Under the pieces are notes generated by a model. It was not told the DNA's origin. It ran no database searches and worked only from the letters and a program-made list of their open reading frames with translations. Below, piece after piece: positions 41,188 through 49,591 of a stretch of 64,000 nt of DNA (position 1 is the first letter of the stretch; each line of letters starts with the position of its first letter). Source of the stretch: JAPPHA01 sp965242975 (lineage in GTDB: Bacteria > Pseudomonadota > Alphaproteobacteria > Rhodobacterales > Rhodobacteraceae); assembly GCA_965242975.1 (NCBI GenBank), contig CBDETS010000007.1, positions 1,922,001 to 1,986,000 on the forward strand, in the 5' to 3' direction. The position numbers and the translations under genes are program-made.

Positions 41188-43230
41188 TTAGCTTACCCCG
41201 CCCCCGACGCCGGGCCGGCCTGTTGCCTCAACAACAAGATCGGCCTGGAGCAAGTCATCCTCGATTCCCGCGCCTGATCGGACAAGGTCCTTCTCTACCC
41301 TGATGACCGGCTCAAAAATGCCCGATTCAGCAGCGGTTCCACAGGCCTGTTCGGTTAATCGGGACTCGAGGAGTTCAAGAGCCTTTTCCTCAGTCGCAGC
41401 CTCTTCCATGCCACTTGCCGAGTGGAGCCTGAATTGGCCCTTTCCGAGCGTGGTCACGTGTCCGCGAGCCCGTACTGCAACGTGCCCGACGATTGCACCA
41501 ATCGCGTTTGCCACGCGAGAGAATTCCGGCACGTCAACCGAAACGGACAATCGTTTTCCGATTCCCGGGTAAAAGGTCGCCGCAGGCCCGCCTAACGCGA
41601 CAAGTTGTTTGTCGAGGCCGGCTTCGATCCGAACATGTCCGCGGTGGTGGTCGAGCCCCGCGATGGTCAGGGCATGGCTTGCAAGTCGATCGGGCGGAAG
41701 CCCGAAATCCCGTTCGTCCCACGCAAAGGCGCACGCCATCAGGAAGGTCGCCGACTGGTCAGTCAATCGAGCAAGAACCTGTTCCGCTGCGTGATGTGCA
41801 GACCCGGAAAAGGGACGTCCATCCGGCCCCACTCTCCGCGCGAGAAGCTCGAGGGCCTTCCGGGCAGCAGCCGCGTCCCAGGTGTTCTGGATGCCCGTGA
41901 CATGCCAGGCATCCGATGGCGTCACGCACGAAAGCTTCAGGTAACCCTGGGAAATCAGCCTGTCGACAATGGCCAGGTCCATCCTCGTGCGGATGATGGT
42001 TCCCAGCCCGGAAACAGGCCGCTGGACACGATCGAACACCTTCATTTCCATTCGATTCAACTCGCGGCGTTCACCTGCCGCACCAGGAACCGGCAAAACG
42101 AACCGGGCGGCATGCTCGTCCGGATGATCCCTTTCGAGCTGACGGTCCATCAGCCCGTGAACCAGTTCGCTCGACTCCCTCGCGAGAAGGGATACGGGGA
42201 TTGCGCGGCGCGGACCGAGCACGAGCCGGAGTCGTGTTCCGTCTTCCCGGAGCATCGTTTCCGAGTCCCCTCCCAGACCCGTTGTCCTAACGGCGACCGC
42301 CTCGACCATTGTTCGAAACCCGCCGACGACGGCCCCGTCAGGGTCGATCCCCGGGCGGCCGTTGTTCAAGGCAGCAACATCAGTCGTCGTCCCACCGATG
42401 TCGGTGACGATCGCATCATGCCCGCCGGTAAACCAACTGGCGGCAACGACCGAAGCAGCCGGTCCGGAGAGAATGGTTTCGACCGGCCTGGCCTTCGCCT
42501 GTGCCGCCGAGATCAGTGATCCATCACCCCGGACAATCATGAGTGGCGCCTTGATTCCCCGATGTTCCAGCAGCGATTCGGCGGCATAGACAAGCTTGTC
42601 GATGATTCCCACGAGTCGCGCGTTCAGGACCGCCGTCACCGCCCGTCTCGGACCGTTCAGGCGCGAACTCAGCTCGTGGGAACACGTTACCGGCCTCCCC
42701 GTCGCTTTGCGCAAGCAATCCCTGATCCTGATTTCGTGCTCCGGATTACGGGTGGCGAAACGGGAAACCACGGCTAATGCCGACACCGTGGGGCCAAGCC
42801 TCTTCACGTGCCCAACGAGACCGCCAAGGTCCGGTGTTTCGATTTCCGTGCCATGATGATCATGCCCACCCCTGGTCATGACGACGGGATCACCTGACAG
42901 CGCCTCTCTCAGTCGCTCCCGGTCCAGGTCACGGGGTTCGAACCCGACCGCGATGAGCGCGACCCGGTCCCACTTCCTTTCCACGATGGAATTGGTGGCA
43001 AGAGTGGTTGAAAGTGCGACGGTCGCGATGTCTGCGGTTGCGCAGTCGCCCTTGGCAAGGACCGCGTCAATGGCAGTTCCAATTCCGACCGACAGGTCTT
43101 CATACGTGGTCAAAGCCTTTGCCACGGTGACAACCTTGTCGTCGGAATCGATCAGTGCTGCGTCCGTGTACGTGCCGCCCGTGTCAATTCCCAATCGAAG
43201 TGGAAGCGTGTTGTCATTCGCCGTGTTCAC
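41188..43230 (-). CDS. Hydantoinase/oxoprolinase A-type subunit (HyuA)
   Basis: This 680-residue protein of the ATP-dependent hydantoinase/oxoprolinase A family opens lactam or hydantoin-type rings or carboxylates ketones, usually together with a B subunit. The N-terminal ASKHA ATP-binding block is LGIDTGGTYTDAALI. A second block is IVTDIGGTTTDVAAL, and the family segment TTLATNSIVERK lies between. GTG at 43230 is preferred because GGAG precedes it by six bases; the GTG at 43245 has no such site. No HyuB gene follows; the downstream side is occupied by the intron/IS630 remnants. The substrate is unknown. Confidence 0.88.
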   Translation of the reverse strand: MNTANDNTLPLRLGIDTGGTYTDAALIDSDDKVVTVAKALTTYEDLSVGIGTAIDAVLAKGDCATADIATVALSTTLATNSIVERKWDRVALIAVGFEPRDLDRERLREALSGDPVVMTRGGHDHHGTEIETPDLGGLVGHVKRLGPTVSALAVVSRFATRNPEHEIRIRDCLRKATGRPVTCSHELSSRLNGPRRAVTAVLNARLVGIIDKLVYAAESLLEHRGIKAPLMIVRGDGSLISAAQAKARPVETILSGPAASVVAASWFTGGHDAIVTDIGGTTTDVAALNNGRPGIDPDGAVVGGFRTMVEAVAVRTTGLGGDSETMLREDGTRLRLVLGPRRAIPVSLLARESSELVHGLMDRQLERDHPDEHAARFVLPVPGAAGERRELNRMEMKVFDRVQRPVSGLGTIIRTRMDLAIVDRLISQGYLKLSCVTPSDAWHVTGIQNTWDAAAARKALELLARRVGPDGRPFSGSAHHAAEQVLARLTDQSATFLMACAFAWDERDFGLPPDRLASHALTIAGLDHHRGHVRIEAGLDKQLVALGGPAATFYPGIGKRLSVSVDVPEFSRVANAIGAIVGHVAVRARGHVTTLGKGQFRLHSASGMEEAATEEKALELLESRLTEQACGTAAESGIFEPVIRVEKDLVRSGAGIEDDLLQADLVVEATGRPGVGGGVS

Positions 43231-43322
43231 CGCAAGCTCCGTCACGTGATGTCCGGACCCGGACCCGGCCCTGTCTCCGTCTCTGCCTGATCCAAGTCTT
43301 TGTCCGTCGGCTTTTTGATCGC

Positions 43323-43350
43323 ATTATCTTACATCCAGCGAATCCGCCAA
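43323..43350 (-). promoter_or_regulatory. Candidate promoter of the hydantoinase gene
   Basis: On the minus strand TTGGCG (43345-43350), 16 nt and GATAAT (43323-43328) form a reasonable sigma-70 promoter, with a predicted start near 43316 and a leader of about 85 nt. Confidence 0.4.
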
Positions 43351-43624
43351 TACCGGTCGTCGGATACTGTCTTCGAAATCGTGCTCATGCAGCGCACGAC
43401 TCGGGGTCCCGGGACTGACAGTAGAACGCGGCTCCTTGCCAATTCGGAGTTCGAGCACACTCATCACGGCACGTTCGGCCGGGTATGCGTCAAGGCCCGG
43501 CACACCCAAACTTGACACTCATCGGACCCATCGGCAAAAGGCCTCTCGTCAACGGCTTCGAATTTCCTCCCGGCGAGGCAAGGCGGAATCCTGACCATCT
43601 CCGAACCGACGGCGAGAGGAACGT
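43351..43624. other. Intergenic upstream of scoAB
   Basis: This is the remainder of the divergent spacer between hydantoinase and CoA-transferase genes. A TTGACA hexamer at about 43513-43518 (plus strand) could be the -35 of a scoA promoter; no good -10 was seen. No gene is supported. Confidence 0.35.
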
Positions 43625-44320
43625 ATGGAAAAAGTTTATTCGACTACCGACGAGGCGCTTGACGGGCTGCTCTTCGACAACATGTTCATTGCGGCGGGCG
43701 GTTTCGGGCTGTGCGGGATTCCCGAAAACCTGATTGCCGCAATTCGAGACGCCGGAACCAGGAACCTTACCGTCGCATCCAACAACGCGGGGGTCGATGA
43801 TTTTGGGCTCGGCGTTCTGCTGCAGACTCGCCAGGTCAGGAAAATGATTTCATCCTACGTCGGCGAAAACAATGAGTTCATGCGGCAGTTCCTCGCGGGC
43901 GAGCTTGAACTCGAGTTCAATCCCCAAGGCACGCTGGCCGAGAGAATGAGGGCCGGAGGCGCCGGAATCCCGGGATTCTACACGAAGACCGGCGTAGGAA
44001 CAGTGATCGCCGAAGGCAAGGAACACAAGATTTTCGACGGGGAAACCTACATCCTCGAAAAAGGGATCGTGACGGATCTTGCAATCGTCAAGGCGTGGAA
44101 AGGCGACAGGCAGGGCAATCTCCTTTATCGAAAGACCGCGCGAAACTTCAATCCGATGGTCGCGACCTGCGGTCGTACCTGCGTTGCCGAAGTCGAGGAA
44201 CTGGTCGATGTCGGAGATCTGGACCCGGACCAGATCCACACTCCGGGAATCTTTGTTCAACGCATTGTTCATTGCCAGCACGAAAAACGCATCGAACAGA
44301 TCACCACGCGGGAGGGATGA
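43625..44320 (+). CDS. scoA: 3-oxoacid CoA-transferase subunit A
   Basis: This is the alpha subunit of a heterodimeric CoA-transferase, most likely succinyl-CoA:3-ketoacid CoA-transferase, which activates acetoacetate in ketone-body and butyrate use. The 231-residue protein shows the family block FIAAGGFGLCGIPENL, the CoA-site stretch TVASNNAGVDDFGLGVLL and IPGFYTKTGVGT, and GAGAGGAACGT before the ATG. It is paired with the B subunit four bases downstream. Acetoacetate rather than another 3-oxoacid is the usual substrate of proteins this close to SCOT, but other 3-oxoacids (as with PcaI or AtoD types) remain possible. Confidence 0.93.
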   Translation: MEKVYSTTDEALDGLLFDNMFIAAGGFGLCGIPENLIAAIRDAGTRNLTVASNNAGVDDFGLGVLLQTRQVRKMISSYVGENNEFMRQFLAGELELEFNPQGTLAERMRAGGAGIPGFYTKTGVGTVIAEGKEHKIFDGETYILEKGIVTDLAIVKAWKGDRQGNLLYRKTARNFNPMVATCGRTCVAEVEELVDVGDLDPDQIHTPGIFVQRIVHCQHEKRIEQITTREG

Positions 44321-44324
44321 GACA

Positions 44325-44951
44325 ATGCCTTGGGACAGGAACCAGATGGCCAGGCGCGCGGCGCAGGAACTTGAGGACGGCACGTACGTCAATCTCGGAA
44401 TCGGCATCCCGACACTCGTCTCCAACTTTATTCCAGACGGGATCGACGTCACGCTCCAGTCGGAAAACGGCATGCTGGGAATGGGGCCGTTCCCGACGGC
44501 TGGCGAGGTCGATGCCGACCTGATCAATGCCGGCAAGCAGACCATTACCGAACTCGACCGAACGTCCTACTTTTCATCTGCGGACAGCTTCGCGATGATT
44601 CGCGGCGGGCATATTGCGCTCGCCATTCTCGGAGCCATGGAAGTCGCGGAAAACGGCGATCTCGCGAACTGGATGATTCCCGGGAAACTGGTGAAGGGTA
44701 TGGGCGGTGCCATGGACCTCGTTGCGGGCGTGCGCCGTGTCGTGGTCATCATGAGTCACACCAACAAGAAAGGCGAGTCAAAGGTGCTCAAGCGTTGCAC
44801 CCTGCCCCTGACCGGAAAAGGCGTCGTTGATCGCCTCATCACGGACCTCGGCGTGTTTGACGTCGTCGAAAATGGCCTGACAATTGTTGAGAACGCTCCG
44901 GGCGTCACCCGCTCAGACATCGAGGCTGCGACCGAAGCGGCCCTCGTTTAG
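44325..44951 (+). CDS. scoB: 3-oxoacid CoA-transferase subunit B
   Basis: This is the beta subunit carrying the catalytic glutamate, Glu47 in LQSENGMLGMGP, which forms the glutamyl-CoA intermediate. The 208-residue protein also has the start block YVNLGIGIPTLV and the C-terminal FDVVENGLTIVENAPGV. GGGAGGG lies about nine bases before the ATG at 44325. The gene follows scoA by four bases and must be co-translated. Subunit length and motif order are normal, and a functional heterodimer is expected. Confidence 0.94.
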   Translation: MPWDRNQMARRAAQELEDGTYVNLGIGIPTLVSNFIPDGIDVTLQSENGMLGMGPFPTAGEVDADLINAGKQTITELDRTSYFSSADSFAMIRGGHIALAILGAMEVAENGDLANWMIPGKLVKGMGGAMDLVAGVRRVVVIMSHTNKKGESKVLKRCTLPLTGKGVVDRLITDLGVFDVVENGLTIVENAPGVTRSDIEAATEAALV

Positions 44952-45308
44952 GCATCCGTCCAACCACGGAGTGCCCACCCGGCGGGTTTGCTGCGCCCGC
45001 AGGCCTGCCGCCAATGTTGTTCTAGCCGCAACGGAAGCCGGTTCAGATAACCCGTGGCCGGGATGCAGCGCCCATGATCACGCCCGCGCGGGCCGCCCTA
45101 CCCATCATCGAATTTGCTCCAACCGAAGCGGCATCCGTTTTGCAACTCGAGATACACGTGTTCCGACGTTTGGTCCGAGCGTTGATGCCCACAGCACTTC
45201 CCGAACACCGGACCCCGGCCGGGCTCACCCGGGCGGGCCTCCCAAGCATTGCGGCGGTGCCTGCACCTATTGGCGACCAAGCCGGGCATGCTCGTGCCGG
45301 TTTCCGGG
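44952..45308. other. Intergenic, no gene seen
   Basis: This is a 357-nt spacer before the helicase gene. Open frames continue upstream of the chosen helicase start but show no conserved sequence. The DNA ligase and exonuclease genes that usually precede this helicase are absent. Confidence 0.4.
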
Positions 45309-47870
45309 ATGAAACTGGCCGGAACAACTCCTCGAAAGGGAACGGACGAGGCACACTTCGAACGCCCGGACCATCCTGCGGTGGAATCGCCTTCCACGGG
45401 CGATCCACGCAGGTCACAAAGGCAGAATGGCGGCGGCCGCCACCCCTTTTCCTTGCCAGACGGCCTTGCGAAATGGTTCCACTCGAGAGGGTGGGAACTG
45501 CACACGCATCAACGAAGACTGATTGAACTCACAGAGGAGTCGTCCGTTCTTCTGGTCGCACCAACCGGGGGCGGAAAGACACTGGCCGGATTCCTTCCGT
45601 CGCTCATTGCGCTCGAGTCCGGCGATTTCAACGGACTTCACACGCTGTATGTGTCGCCGCTCAAAGCGCTCGCGTCCGATATCCTCCGAAATCTGCAGCA
45701 ACCCGTCGATGACCTTCGGCTGCCGGTGCGGATCGAGGTTCGAACCGGCGATACGTCGCAATCACGTCGAGGCAGGCAACGGGTTGATCCACCGCACATG
45801 CTTCTGACCACTCCGGAGTCCCTCGCGCTCATGCTTTCCCATCCGGACTCGGAACGTGTCTTCGGATCTCTTCAGAGGGTCGTCGTCGATGAAATTCACG
45901 CGCTCGCCGAAAGCCGCCGGGGGGACCAACTCGCGTTGTGCCTGTCCAGGCTCCGGTCGCTGGCACCATCCATGAAGCGCGTCGGCCTGTCGGCAACGGT
46001 CAAGGATCCTACGGCGCTTGGTCATTTCCTTTCGGCCGTACCGGAGCCGTGCACGATCATTCACGCCGACGGAGGCCCGCCCCCGGACATTTCCGTCTTG
46101 ATGACCGACAAAGCTCCGCCGTGGGCTGGCGCCGGGGCCCTGTATTCGGTTCCTGCCGTCATTGACGAGATTCGCAATTCCCGCACGACGCTGGTTTTCA
46201 TCAATACGAGGGCCCAGTCCGAAATCTATTTCCACGCTCTCTGGCAAGCGAATCACGACAACCTGCCGATCGCCCTTCATCATGGCGCCCTTTCGCGAGA
46301 GGCCCGGGACAAGGTGGAGTCGGCGATGGTCGAAGGTCGACTGCGCGCAATCGTGTGCACGGGAACTCTCGACCTCGGGATCGATTGGGGCGATGTCGAC
46401 CTGGTGATCCAGATCGGAACGCCCAAGAATGTTCAGAGGTTGGTCCAGCGAATCGGACGGTCGAACCACCGGTACAACGCACCTTCCCGGGCAATCCTGG
46501 TCCCCGCCAACAGATTCGAGATCTTCGAATGCCGGGCGGCCCTCGAAGCGGCGGCGGCGCATGACCTCGATGGCGAACCGCGCGGTGTCGGTGCCGGGGA
46601 TGTCCTGTGCCAGCACATCCTCATTCGCGCTGCAGCCGGGCCGTTTGATTCCAACGAACTCTTTCGGGAAGTCGGCGCCGCCGGACCGTTCAGCACCATT
46701 ACAAGGCAGGAATTCGACGCGTGCCTGGAGTACTGCGCGACCGGAGGATACGCGTTTCAGGCCTATGATCGGTGGCAGCGCCTGAAGCAGCGGCCGGACG
46801 GAACGTGGGAACTCCGGGACCCGCGGCGGGCCCGGTCCATACGCATGAACGTGGGAACGATTATCGAGGAGGACATGATGGGCGTCCGGTTGGGCCGGCG
46901 GGGCGGGCGGCCACTTGGTCGGGTCGAGGAAGCCTTCGCCGCGACTCTGTCGGCAGGCGACACCTTCCTGATGGGCGGAAAGATCGTGCGTTTCGACCGG
47001 TTGCGGGAAATGACCGTCGAAGTCTCGAAATCTCAGGCCAGGCGCCCCCGGATCGCGGTGTTCAGCGGGACAAAGTTCGCAACGTCGACTCTGTTGTGCA
47101 ACCGCGTCATCGAACTCCTTCAACCGGAGTCACCGCCCAATGTTCCCGGTCATGCCGTCAATTGGATCCGTCGACAGCGCGAAATATCCAGGGTGCCGGT
47201 GTCTGGCCGTTTGCTGGTCGAGAGTTTCCCCCACAGAAACCTTGAATGCACATGCATTTATGGATTTGCCGGAAAAAACGCGCACCAGACGCTCGGACTC
47301 CTGTTGACCCGTCGAATGGAAACGCATGATCTCCGTCCTGTCGGATTCGTCACGACCGACTACGCGGTTCTGTTGTGGAGCCTGAACAGGGTCACGGATG
47401 CACACTCGCTGATGTCGCCAGAGGGTATCCGCGCCGGCTTCGAAGACTGGCTTTCCGGAAACGCCGTCATGAAACGAACGTTCAAGACGGTGGCAACCAT
47501 CTCGGGATTGATCGAGCGCAACATCCCCGAAAGCACCCGGAAGACCGGCCGCCAGACCGTCGTTTCCTCCGATATTCTCTACGATACACTGAGAAAGTAC
47601 GAACCCGACCATCTCCTGCTCCGCCTGACGCGCCAGGAAGCCATGCGCGGGATCGTCGATTTTTCACGAATCGAGGACATGTTCAGTCGGGTCGGGGACC
47701 GAATCGACCATGTCCTGCCCCCCCATGTCACGCCACTTGCCGCGCCGCTCCTGCTCGAGGTCGGACGAGTTCCGATTTCCGCGAGCGGCGAGGAGGAACT
47801 GCTTTTTGAAACCGCCAGCGAACTGATGAAAAAGGCGGGCCTTGATCAGTCCACGATCGCTCAACAATGA
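45309..47870 (+). CDS. Ligase-associated DEXH-box helicase (Lhr-type)
   Basis: This is a superfamily 2 DNA helicase of the Lhr branch that accompanies an ATP-dependent ligase in a DNA-damage response cluster. The 853-residue protein has Walker A VAPTGGGKTLAG, DEIH in RVVVDEIHALAE, motif III GLSATVKDP, and the helicase C domain with LDLGIDWGDVDLVIQIG and QRIGRSNHR. A winged-helix and Lhr core region follows, with FSGTKFATSTLLCNR. The exact start is uncertain; the conserved part begins around PDGLAKWFHSRGW. The stop overlaps the pdeM start by four bases. The partner ligase and exonuclease are not upstream. Confidence 0.93.
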   Translation: MKLAGTTPRKGTDEAHFERPDHPAVESPSTGDPRRSQRQNGGGRHPFSLPDGLAKWFHSRGWELHTHQRRLIELTEESSVLLVAPTGGGKTLAGFLPSLIALESGDFNGLHTLYVSPLKALASDILRNLQQPVDDLRLPVRIEVRTGDTSQSRRGRQRVDPPHMLLTTPESLALMLSHPDSERVFGSLQRVVVDEIHALAESRRGDQLALCLSRLRSLAPSMKRVGLSATVKDPTALGHFLSAVPEPCTIIHADGGPPPDISVLMTDKAPPWAGAGALYSVPAVIDEIRNSRTTLVFINTRAQSEIYFHALWQANHDNLPIALHHGALSREARDKVESAMVEGRLRAIVCTGTLDLGIDWGDVDLVIQIGTPKNVQRLVQRIGRSNHRYNAPSRAILVPANRFEIFECRAALEAAAAHDLDGEPRGVGAGDVLCQHILIRAAAGPFDSNELFREVGAAGPFSTITRQEFDACLEYCATGGYAFQAYDRWQRLKQRPDGTWELRDPRRARSIRMNVGTIIEEDMMGVRLGRRGGRPLGRVEEAFAATLSAGDTFLMGGKIVRFDRLREMTVEVSKSQARRPRIAVFSGTKFATSTLLCNRVIELLQPESPPNVPGHAVNWIRRQREISRVPVSGRLLVESFPHRNLECTCIYGFAGKNAHQTLGLLLTRRMETHDLRPVGFVTTDYAVLLWSLNRVTDAHSLMSPEGIRAGFEDWLSGNAVMKRTFKTVATISGLIERNIPESTRKTGRQTVVSSDILYDTLRKYEPDHLLLRLTRQEAMRGIVDFSRIEDMFSRVGDRIDHVLPPHVTPLAAPLLLEVGRVPISASGEEELLFETASELMKKAGLDQSTIAQQ

Positions 47871-48622
47871 CGTCCCGGCGGTCAACCCGTGACGAGATCG
47901 GTTTCGAGTCGGAACGCTCATTCCGCTTCGAATTCTGCGGCGCATCGCTTTGTGCCCTGCCAGGCCGGGCACTCTGGTGGCCCGACCGAAAGCTCCTCGG
48001 TGTCGCCGACCTGCACCTGGGGAAGTCCGGGCGGCTCGCCCGCTCGTCTGGAACCCTCCTGCCTCCCTACGAAACGCGCGAGACCCTGGCCCGGCTTGCC
48101 GGCCTCATTCGGATCGCCGACCCGGCGACCGTCGTCTGCCTTGGTGACAGCTTTGACGACGTCGAGGCCGTTGACGAACTCTCGGCGGAAGACCAAACCT
48201 CTCTCTCGGCCATGGCACATGGCCGCGACTGGATCTGGATTTCGGGCAATCACGATCCTGAGCTGGTCTCTGGCGGTATGCCGACCCGGCCGTGCGGTGG
48301 CGGACTGCCGGGTCGCCGTGATGGCCGTATGGACGAATACACGGCCGGACCGCTGACATTCCGTCACGTCGCGGCCCCCGCGGAAACTGGCGAGGTCTCC
48401 GCGCACTACCATCCGAAATGCCGCGTTGCCGGTCGCGGCAGGAGCGTGACCAGGGCGTGTTTCCTCATTGACCGCAAGCGGATCATTCTGCCCGCTTTCG
48501 GCCACTACACCGGTGGCCTGCACTGCCACGAACGTCCGTTGTCGGATCTGATGGAACCCTCGGCCGTCGCCGTGCTGACCGGCACCTGGGCAATCGCGGT
48601 TCCCGCTCGTCGCAACAACTGA
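47867..48622 (+). CDS. pdeM: Ligase-associated DNA damage response endonuclease PdeM
   Basis: This 251-residue calcineurin-like metallophosphoesterase is the usual partner of the Lhr-type helicase. Metal-binding motifs appear in order: GVADLHLGK, CLGDSFDD, ISGNHDPE, SAHYHPK and GHYTGGLHCHE. It overlaps the helicase stop as ATGA. The expected activity is nuclease or phosphodiesterase action on damaged DNA ends. It converges on folD across a GC palindrome. Confidence 0.92.
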   Translation: MTSRRSTRDEIGFESERSFRFEFCGASLCALPGRALWWPDRKLLGVADLHLGKSGRLARSSGTLLPPYETRETLARLAGLIRIADPATVVCLGDSFDDVEAVDELSAEDQTSLSAMAHGRDWIWISGNHDPELVSGGMPTRPCGGGLPGRRDGRMDEYTAGPLTFRHVAAPAETGEVSAHYHPKCRVAGRGRSVTRACFLIDRKRIILPAFGHYTGGLHCHERPLSDLMEPSAVAVLTGTWAIAVPARRNN

Positions 48623-48628
48623 GTCCGC

Positions 48629-48645
48629 TCGGCCCCCGGGGCCGA
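48629..48645. terminator. GC palindrome between convergent pdeM and folD
   Basis: TCGGCCCC and GGGGCCGA are perfect 8-bp arms with a single central C, lying directly after both stop codons. It can form a hairpin in either transcript and probably ends both. There is no U-tract. Confidence 0.45.
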
Positions 48646-49545
48646 TCAGGGCAGCACGTCATTCGGTTCAGGTATTCCGTTGATCCGACAACATGCGGTG
48701 ATCGTATTGGCCAACAGGAAGGCAATTGTCATAGGCCCCACGCCTCCGGGGACCGGGGTCACTGCGCCCGCCCGTTCGGCGACACTTGCAAAATGCACAT
48801 CGCCGACCAGTTTGAACTTGCCCTCTCCCCTCTCGGGAGCAGGAACCCGGTTGATCCCGACATCGATGACGGTGGCCCCTTCCTTGATCCAGGAACCCGT
48901 GACCATTTCCGGCCTCCCCACGGCCGCGACCAAGATGTCAGCCTCTCGGCAAAGGGCCTCGATGTCCCGGGTTCGGCTGTGGGCAATGGTCACCGTGCAG
49001 TGATTCTGCAGCAAAAGACTGGCCATCGGTTTGCCGACGATGTTGGAACGGCCGACAACCACGGCCCGCATTCCCGCGAGCGAGTCGTGCTGCTCGCGCA
49101 GGAGGAAGAGGCAGCCCGAAGGCGTGCAGGGAATCATCGACGCCTGCCCGGTCGCCAGCAGGCCGACATTGGAAACGTTGAATCCGTCAACATCCTTGTC
49201 CGGCCTGATCGAGTTGATGACCAGGTCTTCCCGCAAGTCACGGGGAAGCGGCAACTGGCAAAGGATCCCGTGAACGTCCGGATCATCATTCAATTCCTGA
49301 AGGCACCCGATGAGCTCCGCCTCGGTTGTCGACGCAGGAAGTTGCCGTACGGATGAAATGACCCCGGCCTCGACCGCGGCCCTGTGCTTGTTTCTTACGT
49401 AAACCGTGCTGGCCGGGTCACCCCCGACAAGAACCACCGCCAGCTTCGGATGATATCCCGCCTCCACCAACGCCGCCGCGTTGCGTGCAACCCTCGCCCG
49501 GACCCGTCCGGCGATCAGTTTTCCGTCGATCACGCGTGCCGTCAA
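48646..49545 (-). CDS. folD: Bifunctional methylene-THF dehydrogenase/methenyl-THF cyclohydrolase
   Basis: FolD interconverts methylene-, methenyl- and 10-formyl-THF with NADP. The 299-residue protein has the catalytic Tyr49 and Lys53 in STVYVRNKHRAA, the block LPLPRDL, the PDKDVDGFNV motif and the nucleotide-binding VVVGRSNIVGKP. The C-terminal signature TPVPGGVGPMTIAFLL is complete. It is the last gene of a minus-strand block and lies 46 nt after fhs. The two together connect formate, DMSP-derived methyl groups and the folate pool. Confidence 0.97.
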   Translation of the reverse strand: MTARVIDGKLIAGRVRARVARNAAALVEAGYHPKLAVVLVGGDPASTVYVRNKHRAAVEAGVISSVRQLPASTTEAELIGCLQELNDDPDVHGILCQLPLPRDLREDLVINSIRPDKDVDGFNVSNVGLLATGQASMIPCTPSGCLFLLREQHDSLAGMRAVVVGRSNIVGKPMASLLLQNHCTVTIAHSRTRDIEALCREADILVAAVGRPEMVTGSWIKEGATVIDVGINRVPAPERGEGKFKLVGDVHFASVAERAGAVTPVPGGVGPMTIAFLLANTITACCRINGIPEPNDVLP

Positions 49546-49591
49546 GACGTGCGCCCTTCCAGAATCGGTACGTTTCGTGCTGGCGGTCCGA

